From positions 1-64,000 of the forward strand of contig DATKOF010000014.1 in NCBI GenBank assembly GCA_035524795.1: a stretch of DNA of 64,000 nucleotides. The letters run 5' to 3'. Of the stretch, positions 27,188 to 35,124 are shown piece after piece. Within the stretch, counting starts at the first letter, position 1. Every line of letters starts with the position of its first letter. The notes beneath the pieces are model-generated. The model did not search any database and was not told the DNA's origin. It saw only the letters and a program-made list of their open reading frames with translations. The position numbers and the translations under genes are program-made. This stretch comes from DATKOF01 sp035524795. Lineage in GTDB: Bacteria; Pseudomonadota; Gammaproteobacteria; Burkholderiales; SG8-41.

Positions 27188-28074
27188 CGCTGCACCAACG
27201 CCGGTGATTTGACGCCGAGCAGCCGGCGCAGCACCGCGTCGGCGGCCAGCAACAGCAGCAGCGCGGCGATGAACAGCACCATCCCGGCAAAGCCGTGCAG
27301 GAAACCCTGCCCCGCCTCGTCGCCGAAATAATAGGTGATCAACACCAGCGTCGTGACGCGCACCACGTTGGCGACAAACGCTATCGGCACGATGCCCATG
27401 ATCAGCAGCACGTTGCGCGCGATGCTGCGGACCGGCGTCAGATGGAGATAGAGCAAGCACAGTGCGGTCAGGCTGAAGATCGAATTCAGTCCCGAACACG
27501 CATCGGCGACCAGCAGCTGATAGCTGCCGATGCTCAGCACCACGCCGCTGCGCGCGATCGGATAACCGGCCCAGTACAGCATGTCTTCGACCACGTGCGA
27601 CACCTGGCTTTTCAGCGGGCCGGTGATCGCGTCGACCGCGAACCCGGGCAGCGGCACCAGGAACACCAGGAACAGCAGCGGGAACCACAGCGCGCGCAGT
27701 CCGTCCCATCCGCGCAGTATCAGCAACGCCCCGGCCAGCACCGGCAGCGTCGATCCGGCCTCGAACAGCATGATGCCCTGCGAGCGCCCGATCACGTAGA
27801 ACAGCAGGCCGCCGGCAAGCGCGACAGCGCCGAGCGCGGTGGCAGTCGCCGCCACCGGTGTTTCGCGCGCCAGCGCCGCGCGCTGGCGCCACGCCAGCCA
27901 CAGCACCACCAGCAGGATGATCGGCCCGTGCGCGTTCGCCTCCTCGTTCCACAATCCATTCGCGAGCCGGACGATGGTCGGCACGTACAGCAGCGCGATG
28001 CCCGCCAGCAACGGCAGCCACGGCATCCAGCGCGCGGCGTCGAACATCGGTCGCGATTTCAGCACGCTGGACAT
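27184..28074 (-). CDS. xrtB: Exosortase, probably type B (EpsH)
   Basis: A 296-residue integral membrane transpeptidase-like protein thought to cut PEP-CTERM proteins near the Pro-Glu-Pro motif and move them onward. About eight hydrophobic segments are visible. All three exosortase catalytic positions are present: Cys193 in ADACSGLNSIF, Arg239 in ANVVRVTTLV and His260 in GQGFLHGFAGM. The short length, the separate epsI, and the company of epsA, epsD-G and epsL point to XrtB rather than XrtA. The subtype is an inference from context. It starts 22 bp after epsG. Confidence 0.93.
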   Translation of the reverse strand: MSSVLKSRPMFDAARWMPWLPLLAGIALLYVPTIVRLANGLWNEEANAHGPIILLVVLWLAWRQRAALARETPVAATATALGAVALAGGLLFYVIGRSQGIMLFEAGSTLPVLAGALLILRGWDGLRALWFPLLFLVFLVPLPGFAVDAITGPLKSQVSHVVEDMLYWAGYPIARSGVVLSIGSYQLLVADACSGLNSIFSLTALCLLYLHLTPVRSIARNVLLIMGIVPIAFVANVVRVTTLVLITYYFGDEAGQGFLHGFAGMVLFIAALLLLLAADAVLRRLLGVKSPALVQR

Positions 28075-28096
28075 GGACGGCCGGGGAAGAAATCGC

Positions 28097-28984
28097 CTAG
28101 AAGGCTGTGATCACGGTGCCGATGATCTTGATGCCCGCGTTGCCGAAGCTGCTCGTCACGTCCCGCACTTCGCGCAGCCGCGTGTGGTCCTTGCGGGCGA
28201 GCACCACCGCGCCGCCGGCCTGGGCCGCGATCATGTGCGCATCGGCATAGGCGGCGCTGGCGGGAGTATCCAGAATCACCACATCGAAGCGGGTCCGCGC
28301 TTCCCTGAGCAGGCTTGAAAACGCGCCGCGCATCAGCAGTTCCTGGGGATTCGGCGGCACTGCTCCCGCCGTCAGCACCGACAATCCCAGCAGCGCGGAA
28401 ATCGGCGCGATCGCCGAATAGTCGCCGCGGCCGGAAAGGATCGCCGACAGGCCGCTGCGGTCTTCAAGGTTGAAGATCCGGTGCTGGCGCGGCGCGCGCA
28501 GATCGGCGTCGATCAGCAGCGTGTGTTCGCCGAGCTGCGCGAATATGACGGCGAGATTGGCCGCCAGATAGCTGCGCCCCTCGCCGGAGCCCGGACTGAC
28601 GATCGCGACCATGTTGCGGCCGGCCTCGGCGTTGAACCAGCGCAGCAGCAGTTGCGTGCGCAGGATGCGCAATTCCTCGACTGGCCGGCCGAACGGCTCG
28701 TAGGCCGCCACCAGTTCCTTGCCGAGATGGTCGTGCCCCGGCGGCAGATACGGATAATCGTGCTGCTTCGACAGCGCGTAGCGCAGGTCGGCGTCGGTGA
28801 TCAACCCCAGCTTCAGCGCCGCTTCGCCGAAGCGCAGGCCCTGCTCCTTCTGCAGCAGCAGCACCTTCTCGGCGTCCTCGACGCGCAACTTCCCGTCGTC
28901 CACCAGGATCGCCCCGATTGCGCGGTCGGACAGGGACGCTTTGGCGGTCTCGAGCGGCAGTACGTTTTCGGTCGGCGCGGCCAT
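28097..28984 (-). CDS. epsG: Chain-length-determinant tyrosine kinase-like ATPase EpsG, with MshEN-like N-terminus
   Basis: A 295-residue cytoplasmic protein. Residues 21-74 hold two consecutive repeats resembling the MshEN c-di-GMP-binding motif: RAIGAILVDDGKL to Gln45, and Arg51-Gln74 with RFGEAALKLGLITDADLRYA. Residues 105-295 form the BY-kinase/MinD-type ATPase: P-loop VSPGSGEGRSYLAANLA, Walker A' LLIDADLRAPRQHR and Walker B VVILDTPAS. The chain ends VITAF without the Tyr-rich tail of classical BY-kinases. It would work with EpsF to control polymer length and export. It begins 3 bp after epsF. Nucleotide-second-messenger control is an inference from the motif. Confidence 0.9.
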   Translation of the reverse strand: MAAPTENVLPLETAKASLSDRAIGAILVDDGKLRVEDAEKVLLLQKEQGLRFGEAALKLGLITDADLRYALSKQHDYPYLPPGHDHLGKELVAAYEPFGRPVEELRILRTQLLLRWFNAEAGRNMVAIVSPGSGEGRSYLAANLAVIFAQLGEHTLLIDADLRAPRQHRIFNLEDRSGLSAILSGRGDYSAIAPISALLGLSVLTAGAVPPNPQELLMRGAFSSLLREARTRFDVVILDTPASAAYADAHMIAAQAGGAVVLARKDHTRLREVRDVTSSFGNAGIKIIGTVITAF

Positions 28985-28987
28985 CGA

Positions 28988-30433
28988 TCAACCCGGACTC
29001 AGAAGATGGGAGGCGCCGTTCATGATTCTCACCAGCAGCGGATGCTTCGGGATGATCGCCTTCTTGCTGTTCAGCACCGCGAGCAGCGGCACGCCGGGTT
29101 CGCCCGCCAGGTCGGAGATCGAACGCACACGCCGGTCGGCAAGTTCAAGCAGGAACGCGACGCCCATTCCCAGCATGCTGCCGATGATGACGGCAAGCAC
29201 GATGTTGAGGACGACCTTGGGACGCGACGCCTCGAGCGGCTCGACCGCCGGCGTCAGGATCGAGACGTTGGTCTGGTTGGCGCGGCTGTCGACCTTGCTG
29301 ACCGTGAAGCGCTGCATCGCGGTGTCATAAGCGCGCTGCGCGGCTTCGACCTCCTGCTCCAGTGGGGCCAACTGGTCGCGGTACTGTTTCAGCTCGAACA
29401 CCTTTGCGCGCTGGGCTTCGATCGCGTTCTTCAGCTCGACCTCGCGCTGCTGGCTCTGATGCGTCGATCCTTCGAGACTGGTGATGACCCGCTTCATCTC
29501 CTGGTCGAGACGCTCGCGCAGGCTCTGGGTTTCGGACATCAGCCGCTGATACTGCGGATGGTTGGGGCCGAGCTGGGTGGAGAGATCCTTCAGTTGCGCC
29601 TCGTTTTTCAGGATGTCCGACTTCAGGCTCTGGATGAACGGGTTCTGTATCACCTCGGGTATGTTCTCCAGCGATCCGCCGCTGGACACCGCCTGGGCGC
29701 CCAGTTTCTGGCGGACGGCGATGTCGTAGGTCTGGTTCTGCGCCTGCACCAGTTGCGATGAAAGCTCGTTCAGCCGGGTGTTCTCGACGTCGAAGCGTTC
29801 GTCGACGGATACGATGTTCTTCTCTTTCTGGTACGCGGTCAGTTTCGACTGCGCCTGCTCCAGGTTGTCGCGCAGGGTTTTCAGCTGATCGTCGAACCAT
29901 TCGCTGGTCTGGCGCGCCGGTTCCACGCGCAGTTCGAGATTGGTGTCGATGTAGGCCTTGGCGAACGCATTGGCGACCGCGGCGGCGAATTTCGGATCGT
30001 TCGCCGAATAGATGATCTGGATCACGCTGGTCACCGACGAGGTATCGACCTTCAGTCGTTTCAACAAGCTTTGCGCGAGCCAGTCCTCGATCGACCCCCT
30101 GCCCTTCGCGTCATCCTCGAAATTCCTGATCGCCACCGGACTTTCCGCCAGCTTCAGATCATGCACCACCTTGAGCGCGACCCGCTGGCTGGTAATGATG
30201 TCAACCTGGGTCTGGTAACTCTGCTGGCGGGAGGTCAGGATGCTCTCCAGCGTCTGATTGTCCTTGCTGTCGACCAGCAGCGACGCAGTCGCGACGTAGG
30301 TCTTGGGAATGATCAGGCTGACCACGGTCGTGGTCACCACGGTGACCGCCAGCACGAACAGCACGATGCGGTAACGCGCGCGCAGCACCAGCAGATACTG
30401 GAAAAAATTCGATTGGGCGTCGTGGTCCGTCAT
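28988..30433 (-). CDS. epsF: Chain-length-determinant (Wzz/GumC-like) protein EpsF
   Basis: A 481-residue inner-membrane protein. It has an N-terminal membrane segment (about 24-44, VLFVLAVTVVTTTVVSLIIP) and a long periplasmic region rich in coiled coil (about 170-380). A C-terminal segment (VVLNIVLAVIIGSMLGMGVA) is followed by the cytoplasmic LLELADRRVRSISDL motif typical of Wzz/GumC co-polymerases. It has no kinase domain of its own, since EpsG supplies it. ATG 30433 has GGGA about 7 bases upstream, and a longer open frame to 30571 would run into epsE. It lies 49 bp after epsE and 3 bp before epsG. Confidence 0.92.
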   Translation of the reverse strand: MTDHDAQSNFFQYLLVLRARYRIVLFVLAVTVVTTTVVSLIIPKTYVATASLLVDSKDNQTLESILTSRQQSYQTQVDIITSQRVALKVVHDLKLAESPVAIRNFEDDAKGRGSIEDWLAQSLLKRLKVDTSSVTSVIQIIYSANDPKFAAAVANAFAKAYIDTNLELRVEPARQTSEWFDDQLKTLRDNLEQAQSKLTAYQKEKNIVSVDERFDVENTRLNELSSQLVQAQNQTYDIAVRQKLGAQAVSSGGSLENIPEVIQNPFIQSLKSDILKNEAQLKDLSTQLGPNHPQYQRLMSETQSLRERLDQEMKRVITSLEGSTHQSQQREVELKNAIEAQRAKVFELKQYRDQLAPLEQEVEAAQRAYDTAMQRFTVSKVDSRANQTNVSILTPAVEPLEASRPKVVLNIVLAVIIGSMLGMGVAFLLELADRRVRSISDLAGEPGVPLLAVLNSKKAIIPKHPLLVRIMNGASHLLSPG

Positions 30434-30482
30434 GCATTGTCCCGGTCGCTGAGAATGCGAGAGCCGCGCGGCCTCCGCCCCT

Positions 30483-31292
30483 TCAGAACAGGCCCTCCCT
30501 GATGTAGATGACGTCGTTGGCCTGGATGATGTCGTCGAGTTTCGCCCTGATGCTCTGGATGTTGCCCTCAACCATGCGGTTGATGCGCAGTCCGTGTTCG
30601 GTGCCGCGCGGAGTGATGCCGCCGCCGGAAGCCAGTCCCTGCATCACCGTCATGTTGGCTTCGAGGCGATAGGAACCCGGCCGCTGCACCTCGCCGTAAA
30701 TGTAGAACACCGGCGCGCGCTGTATGAAAATGATGTCTCCGCTGTGCATCTCGATGTTTTTGGAAAGGTCTCCGGAACGGAACATCTCCGGAAAATCGAC
30801 GTCGATCTTTTCGGTTTTACCGTTCCGGCTGATCATCAGCGTCACTTTGTCGGCGCCGTTCTGATTGATGCCGCCGGCCATCGCCAGGATGTCCGACAGT
30901 TTGGAATTGAAATCATCGAGAGGATATTTGCCGGGCTTGATGACTTCGCCCAGCACCGATACCTGCCGGCTGCGCAACTCGAGCACCGTCAGGTTGACCT
31001 GCGGGTTGAGGATGAAATTGCCCTGTTTCAGCGCGTCTGCGATCCTGGCCTCGGCGCCGCTCGGCGTCAGTCCGCCGATCTTGATCTCGCCGACCAGCGG
31101 AAATGAAATCGCGCCGCGCGCCGACAGGCGGGCCTCGGTCGTCATGTCCGGATTCTGGAACACGGTGACCCGCACCATGTCGCCCGGGCCGAGTATTTCG
31201 GCGGCATCGTCGCCGGCGGCGGCCGCAATGCGGCAACCGAGCAACAACGCGATTACTGCCGCGGCGCATCCCAGGATAGCCGATGTTCTCAT
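30483..31292 (-). CDS. epsE: Polysaccharide export protein EpsE (Wza-like)
   Basis: A 269-residue exported protein with a signal peptide ending near residue 25 (CRIAAAAGDD). It carries the polysaccharide-export domain LGPGDMVRVTVFQNPDMTTE, then SLBB-type repeats: VSVLGEVIKPGKYPLDD and FYIYGEVQRPGSYRLEANM. It would form the periplasmic/outer-membrane channel partner of EpsF/EpsG. A Cys20 lies in the signal region (LLLGCRIA), so lipidation is possible but the lipobox is ambiguous. Order and spacing (epsD 69 bp upstream, epsF 49 bp downstream) match the methanolan-type operon. Confidence 0.92.
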   Translation of the reverse strand: MRTSAILGCAAAVIALLLGCRIAAAAGDDAAEILGPGDMVRVTVFQNPDMTTEARLSARGAISFPLVGEIKIGGLTPSGAEARIADALKQGNFILNPQVNLTVLELRSRQVSVLGEVIKPGKYPLDDFNSKLSDILAMAGGINQNGADKVTLMISRNGKTEKIDVDFPEMFRSGDLSKNIEMHSGDIIFIQRAPVFYIYGEVQRPGSYRLEANMTVMQGLASGGGITPRGTEHGLRINRMVEGNIQSIRAKLDDIIQANDVIYIREGLF

Positions 31293-31361
31293 CTTCCCGT
31301 TCCGGCCACTGATCTCATCCCGTTCGGCGATCGATGCGGCGGACGCACAAAACGACGCCCA

Positions 31362-32285
31362 TCAATTCAACCCCGACAATCCCTTGTCGATGGAATTCTC
31401 CGGTTTCGCGCCGACGGCCGGCGGCGCCGGTGGCGCTGACGGAGCCGCGGCGGGCGCCTTGAAATCGCCGAGGTATTCGATCTTGGCTTTTTCGCGCAGT
31501 TTCTTGACCTCCGCCCCGGCGATCTCGATCCGCTTCCGATTCAGCAGATATTGTTCGATCGCCGGCTTCGATTCCTGCTCGTTCATCGGCACGTCCTTGG
31601 ATTGCACCAACTGCAACACCGAGGCACCGCCTTTTCCTCCTGCGATCAGGGAAATCGTCCCGTCTTTCATCTTGGCGAGCCGCGGCAGGAGTTCCATCGG
31701 CAGCTGCTCCGCCGTCTTCACCGCATTGTTGACGTTGAACGCAATATTCTGCGATCTCAGCCAGACGGCAATGTCATTCATGTTCTTGTCCTTCTCGACT
31801 TCCTGCTGCAACAACGGAATCTTGTCCGGCGCAATATTGACCGCGAGTTCCTGGAAGCGGTAGATGCGCCGCTGCGCAAACAGCTCCGGATTGTGGTCGT
31901 AAAAATCCTTGATCTCGCTGTCGCTCGACTTTTGGGCGCCCGCCATCGTTTTCTCGATGTAGGCCTGCGCCAGAATCTGCTTCTTGGCGGCGTCGATCGC
32001 GAGCACCACCTGCGGGTCGCGGTCGAGCTTGTCCTCGATCGCCTTGTGCACCAGCAACTGCCGATCGACCAGTTTTTCCAGTATCTGCGGCGTGGCCGAT
32101 TTGGCCTGATCGGGAGAGTTCACGCCGCTGCGGGCCAGCGCGAAATTGATTTCATGCACCGAAATTTCGTCGCCGTCGACCTTGGCGGCGATCTGCGAGG
32201 AAATTTTCTTGTCCTCGCTCTTGCCGCAGGAAACCACGGCCAGCGCCACCACCAGCAATACGGGTATCTTCGCAAGATTTCTCAT
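31362..32285 (-). CDS. epsD: EpsD-family peptidyl-prolyl isomerase-like lipoprotein
   Basis: A 307-residue protein. The lipobox VVSCGKSED puts the acylated Cys at residue 20, so it is a periplasm-facing lipoprotein. The middle resembles the SurA/PrsA parvulin chaperone family: KVDGDEISVHEINFALARSG, EKLVDRQLLVHKAIEDKL and FYDHNPELFAQRRIYRFQEL. The C-terminal 35 residues are Pro/Ala-rich. It is the first gene of the eps operon and probably aids folding of EPS export proteins at the outer membrane. Whether the isomerase site is active is not clear. Confidence 0.9.
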   Translation of the reverse strand: MRNLAKIPVLLVVALAVVSCGKSEDKKISSQIAAKVDGDEISVHEINFALARSGVNSPDQAKSATPQILEKLVDRQLLVHKAIEDKLDRDPQVVLAIDAAKKQILAQAYIEKTMAGAQKSSDSEIKDFYDHNPELFAQRRIYRFQELAVNIAPDKIPLLQQEVEKDKNMNDIAVWLRSQNIAFNVNNAVKTAEQLPMELLPRLAKMKDGTISLIAGGKGGASVLQLVQSKDVPMNEQESKPAIEQYLLNRKRIEIAGAEVKKLREKAKIEYLGDFKAPAAAPSAPPAPPAVGAKPENSIDKGLSGLN

Positions 32286-32354
32286 CGAATTTCAGTCCAG
32301 GAATCGGGTCGGGACAGCGGAGGCGGAAATCCCCCGTCTCATCCCCGGCCGCCG

Positions 32355-32383
32355 TAATGGAAAAGTTTCAGCACTGTAGTCAA
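32355..32383 (-). promoter_or_regulatory. Possible promoter of the epsD operon
   Basis: On the minus strand TTGACT (32383-32378) and CCATTA (32360-32355) are spaced by 17 bases, about 70 bp upstream of the epsD start. The -35 hexamer is good and the -10 weak, so an activator would be needed. No complete TAGTCCA-type inverted repeat is seen here, only a lone TAGTC at 32377. Confidence 0.25.
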
Positions 32384-32537
32384 AAATTATTACCGCCTCG
32401 TTTCATGCATCTTCTTTTCGGCGGATGGCGTGTCCCGCCGGCGGCAGCGGGAATCGGGAAATGAGATGAACCGCCGCGACGCGGAATAACGGCCCCCCGC
32501 CCTTCAGGGCGCGCCAGCGCCTGCGGTGTCCAGAGAC

Positions 32538-33101
32538 CTAGTTTGCAGCGACGCGGAACGGAAACCGGCGGCCGGCCGTGAAACGCCGGCCAAACATCGC
32601 GACCGCTCCGATCATGATACCCGCCAGCAGCGTGCTCCATGCCGCCGGTTCCGGCACCGGGAATGCATTGAGGTCAACCGCCGCCATCAGGATCGAATAG
32701 CTGCCGCCGTAAGAACCGTTCACGACGCCGGTGATTTTCGCCGTATAGTTGTCGCCCGCCAGCAGCGGCTGCAGTCCGCTCTGAATGACCGAATCCGTAA
32801 GGTCGGGCGTGAAGTCGACAACCGTGCTGTCCGGTTCCTGGAGAGTGAACGAAAAGCCGCTGATGCCGAAAAATCCGGGAATCGAAATCTGGCTCGCGAC
32901 CGCGTTGAAAGCGCTCGCCACCGGCAGATCGAAATAAAAATTGTCGTCGATCACGCTGCCTGAAGGATAAGCGTAGGCCTGCGCGAACGACGTCCCGGTC
33001 AGCGTTCCGAGATCGACGTCCAATGCATTGGCGCTGCAGGAAAGCATGAGCGCCGAGGCTGCAATCCAGCCGGCAACCGGGCGAGGAAGTCTCATCATCA
33101 T
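32538..33101 (-). CDS. PEP-CTERM protein, FxDxF-like
   Basis: A 187-residue exported protein with a signal peptide ending around residue 26 (SCSANA|LDVDLG). Its PEP-CTERM tail is PVPEPAAWSTLLAGIMIGAV followed by FGRRF, with a further basic stretch. The mature part has SGSVIDDNFYFDLPVASAFN, which resembles the FxDxF family of small PEP-CTERM proteins from betaproteobacteria. It would be a client of the exosortase encoded at 27184-28074. Function is unknown. Three consecutive Met codons leave the exact start open by two codons. It lies 250 bp upstream of epsD, in the same direction. Confidence 0.85.
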   Translation of the reverse strand: MMMRLPRPVAGWIAASALMLSCSANALDVDLGTLTGTSFAQAYAYPSGSVIDDNFYFDLPVASAFNAVASQISIPGFFGISGFSFTLQEPDSTVVDFTPDLTDSVIQSGLQPLLAGDNYTAKITGVVNGSYGGSYSILMAAVDLNAFPVPEPAAWSTLLAGIMIGAVAMFGRRFTAGRRFPFRVAAN

Positions 33102-33120
33102 TTTCCATCCACAAATACAA

Positions 33121-33139
33121 AATCCGCTAATAGCGGATT
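33121..33139. promoter_or_regulatory. Short hairpin upstream of the FxDxF-like gene
   Basis: AATCCGCT and AGCGGATT form a perfect 8-bp stem with loop AAT. On the minus strand it is followed by TTTTGTATTTG, 20 bp before the start codon. It could be a weak terminator or attenuator, or an operator; nothing here decides which. Confidence 0.4.
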
Positions 33140-33175
33140 CTAGCCGCGATAAATGACGGTACCGCGGTACACCTC

Positions 33176-33191
33176 CCTGCCATTGGAACTA
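33176..33191. promoter_or_regulatory. Degenerate match to the TAGTCCA-N2-TGGACTA operator
   Basis: CCTGCCATTGGAACTA keeps CCAT in the left arm and AACTA in the right arm, and is followed by TGCCG exactly as the site before epsA is. It lies between two divergent PEP-CTERM genes, where a shared regulator would be sensible. By itself the match (9 of 16 positions to the best site) is weak. Confidence 0.25.
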
Positions 33192-33419
33192 TGCCGCTTC
33201 CAAGCTCAGGATTCATCGGGTGAAACCATGACCTCCAGCAGCAGACCGTCAGCGGAGTCGCGATTTTCCCGACCCCGGAAATGCAGGCCCGTCGGTATTT
33301 CGACAAGCCACCGGAAGCGGAGTGGTCTGAACAGACCAGCGCCCGCTAGACTGCCGGTAACACTGACATGTTAAAAATGGCCGTCGATAAAAGAAATAAC
33401 TCGCCTGCCCGTCCATCGT

Positions 33420-34364
33420 ATGAGCACGTTTCCCGGATTCAGCGCCTTCGGACGCCTGTCGCACCAAGTCATCCGCTTGATGGGAGTCTTGCTGTTCGTT
33501 CCAACATACGCGTTTGCGATCGTCGGCGGCGAAGGCGCTGACCCCGACACCGCCGCCTCGCCGTGGGCCGGCGTCGGCAGCGTACTGACCGGCGCCGGCA
33601 CGTTCAGCGGCACGCTGATCGCCCCCAATTACGTGCTGACGGCGGCCCACGTCGTCTCCGGCCTCGATCCTTCGGCGGTCACCTTCCAGATCAACGCCGG
33701 AAGCACGGTACAGATAGCGGCCAGCCAGATTTTCGTCGACCCCGACTACACCGGCGGAGCCAGCGCGGATGGCATGGTTCACAACGATCTCGCGATCATC
33801 CGCCTGAGCAGCGCCGCGCCGGGCAGCGTGCCCTACTACAGTCTGGACACCAGCACGCTGACCGCCGGACAGACATTGACCTTCGTCGGCTACGGCAATG
33901 GCGGAGACGGCGTATCGGGCGCCACCATCGCCAAGGATCCGGCGGTCAAGCGCGTCGGCGAAAACAACGCCGATCTCTTCTTTTCCGGTCCGCTGGGCCA
34001 GGAAGTCTATCTGTTCGATTTCGACGGGCCGACCGCTGCGACCAACGTATTCGGCGGTCTTACTCTCGGCGCCAACGTCGAGGCCTCGCTGGCGTCCGGC
34101 GATTCGGGCAGCCCGGCGTTCATCCTGAACTCCGACGGCTCGTGGCAATTGGCGGCCGTCAACACTTTCATCGCCGGCTTCGACAACGGCCCTCCCCCCA
34201 GTCTGTTCGGGTCGGGCGGCGGCGGCATCGTGGTGTCGGGATATGCGCCGTGGATCAATTCGATCATCACCGCGCCGGTCCCCGAACCGCGCACCTGGCT
34301 GCTGTTGCTGCCGGGACTGCTGGGGCTCGGCATGGCCCGCTTTCTTCACGGCAGAGAAATTTGA
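33420..34364 (+). CDS. Trypsin-like (S1) serine protease with PEP-CTERM tail
   Basis: A 314-residue exported protease. The signal peptide ends PTYAFA, and mature residue Ile34 begins IVGG directly. The S1 triad is seen in LTAAHVV (His77), HNDLAIIRL (Asp123) and SGDSGSPAF (Ser229). Because the mature Ile comes straight after the expected signal cleavage, no propeptide seems needed. The tail PVPEPRTWLLLLPGLLGLGM followed by RFLHGREI is a PEP-CTERM with an unusually poor basic end. It would be held at the exosortase stage and then released to the surface. The ATG has no clear ribosome binding site, but the next Met would give too short a signal. Confidence 0.87.
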   Translation: MSTFPGFSAFGRLSHQVIRLMGVLLFVPTYAFAIVGGEGADPDTAASPWAGVGSVLTGAGTFSGTLIAPNYVLTAAHVVSGLDPSAVTFQINAGSTVQIAASQIFVDPDYTGGASADGMVHNDLAIIRLSSAAPGSVPYYSLDTSTLTAGQTLTFVGYGNGGDGVSGATIAKDPAVKRVGENNADLFFSGPLGQEVYLFDFDGPTAATNVFGGLTLGANVEASLASGDSGSPAFILNSDGSWQLAAVNTFIAGFDNGPPPSLFGSGGGGIVVSGYAPWINSIITAPVPEPRTWLLLLPGLLGLGMARFLHGREI

Positions 34365-34398
34365 GTTCAACGATATTTTTTCAAGGGAGATATAAAAA

Positions 34399-35124
34399 AT
34401 GAATTCCTCCAGACATCACGGCATTACCGGAAGCGGAGATCTGTTCCGCAGCGTTTTTCTTGCCGGCCTGCTGATGTGCGTCGGTCAGGCAGCCATCGCT
34501 CATTCCCTCGACGTATATGTCAAGGAAACCTCGACGGGAAGCGGTGAATCCTCGAATCTGACGCTGCCCGTCGGCACCGCCAACTATTTCATCGGCTTCC
34601 AGAACATTCTGGTCGCTCTCGACAGCAGCGGCACGGGCGCGACGAGTTTCGCCGCCCTGTGCGTCGACGTGTCGCACTATGCCTCAACGTCCTATCAGGC
34701 CAATTACGACCCTTCCTCGAACAGCGTCGCTTCGGTGTTCCCGACGCAGGTCAGCGATATCGAGAACCTTTACAACCTGTACTACGCCGGAACGATCGGC
34801 AATAACGCTAAAGCCGCCGCCTTCCAGCTCGCCCTCTGGGAAATATCCCAGGACGACGAAAATCTCCACACCGGCGTCGTGCAGGTCACCGGCTCGACCG
34901 ATTCGACGCTCGTCACCAACGCCGCCAATCTTCTGAGCAACCTGAGCTATTCGGGCCCCAATCTGTACAACCTCACGATGTACCAGGTTGACAGGTCGAT
35001 CGCTGGTTCAAGCGGCCAGAGCTATATCGTCGCTCAGCCCGTTCCCGAGCCGGAGGCCTGCGCGATGCTGCTGGCGGGTCTGGGTCTTGTGGGTTTTGCC
35101 GCCCGCGGAAGAAAACGGAGCTAA
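34399..35124 (+). CDS. PEP-CTERM protein with a thioester-type Cys/Gln domain
   Basis: A 241-residue exported protein with a signal peptide ending at AAIA|HSLDV (about residue 34). The tail is PVPEPEACAMLLAGLGLVGF followed by ARGRKRS. The mature part contains FAALCVDVSHY (Cys88) and, 55 residues on, KAAAFQLALWEIS (Gln143). This is the arrangement of thioester domains in which Cys and Gln side chains form an internal bond that can attach covalently to targets. AAGGGAGAT lies upstream of the ATG, 34 bp after the protease gene, so the two are co-transcribed. The stop overlaps the convergent epsL stop. Confidence 0.83.
   Translation: MNSSRHHGITGSGDLFRSVFLAGLLMCVGQAAIAHSLDVYVKETSTGSGESSNLTLPVGTANYFIGFQNILVALDSSGTGATSFAALCVDVSHYASTSYQANYDPSSNSVASVFPTQVSDIENLYNLYYAGTIGNNAKAAAFQLALWEISQDDENLHTGVVQVTGSTDSTLVTNAANLLSNLSYSGPNLYNLTMYQVDRSIAGSSGQSYIVAQPVPEPEACAMLLAGLGLVGFAARGRKRS

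Larger units (their letters stand above)
33102..33419. other. Divergent intergenic region between two PEP-CTERM genes
   Basis: About 318 bp with no gene. It contains three things: a short hairpin at 33121-33139, a perfect 12-bp palindrome GTACCGCGGTAC at 33159-33170, and a degenerate operator-like half-site CCATTGGAACTATGCCG near 33180-33196. The rest (33200-33415) shows no feature I can name, although its length suggests long leaders or regulation for both divergent genes. Confidence 0.5.

Noticed and set aside
32300..32530. Possible riboswitch or operator ahead of epsD
   Set aside because: Only a weak promoter-like pair and a lone TAGTC were found; no conserved RNA motif or dyad could be defended.
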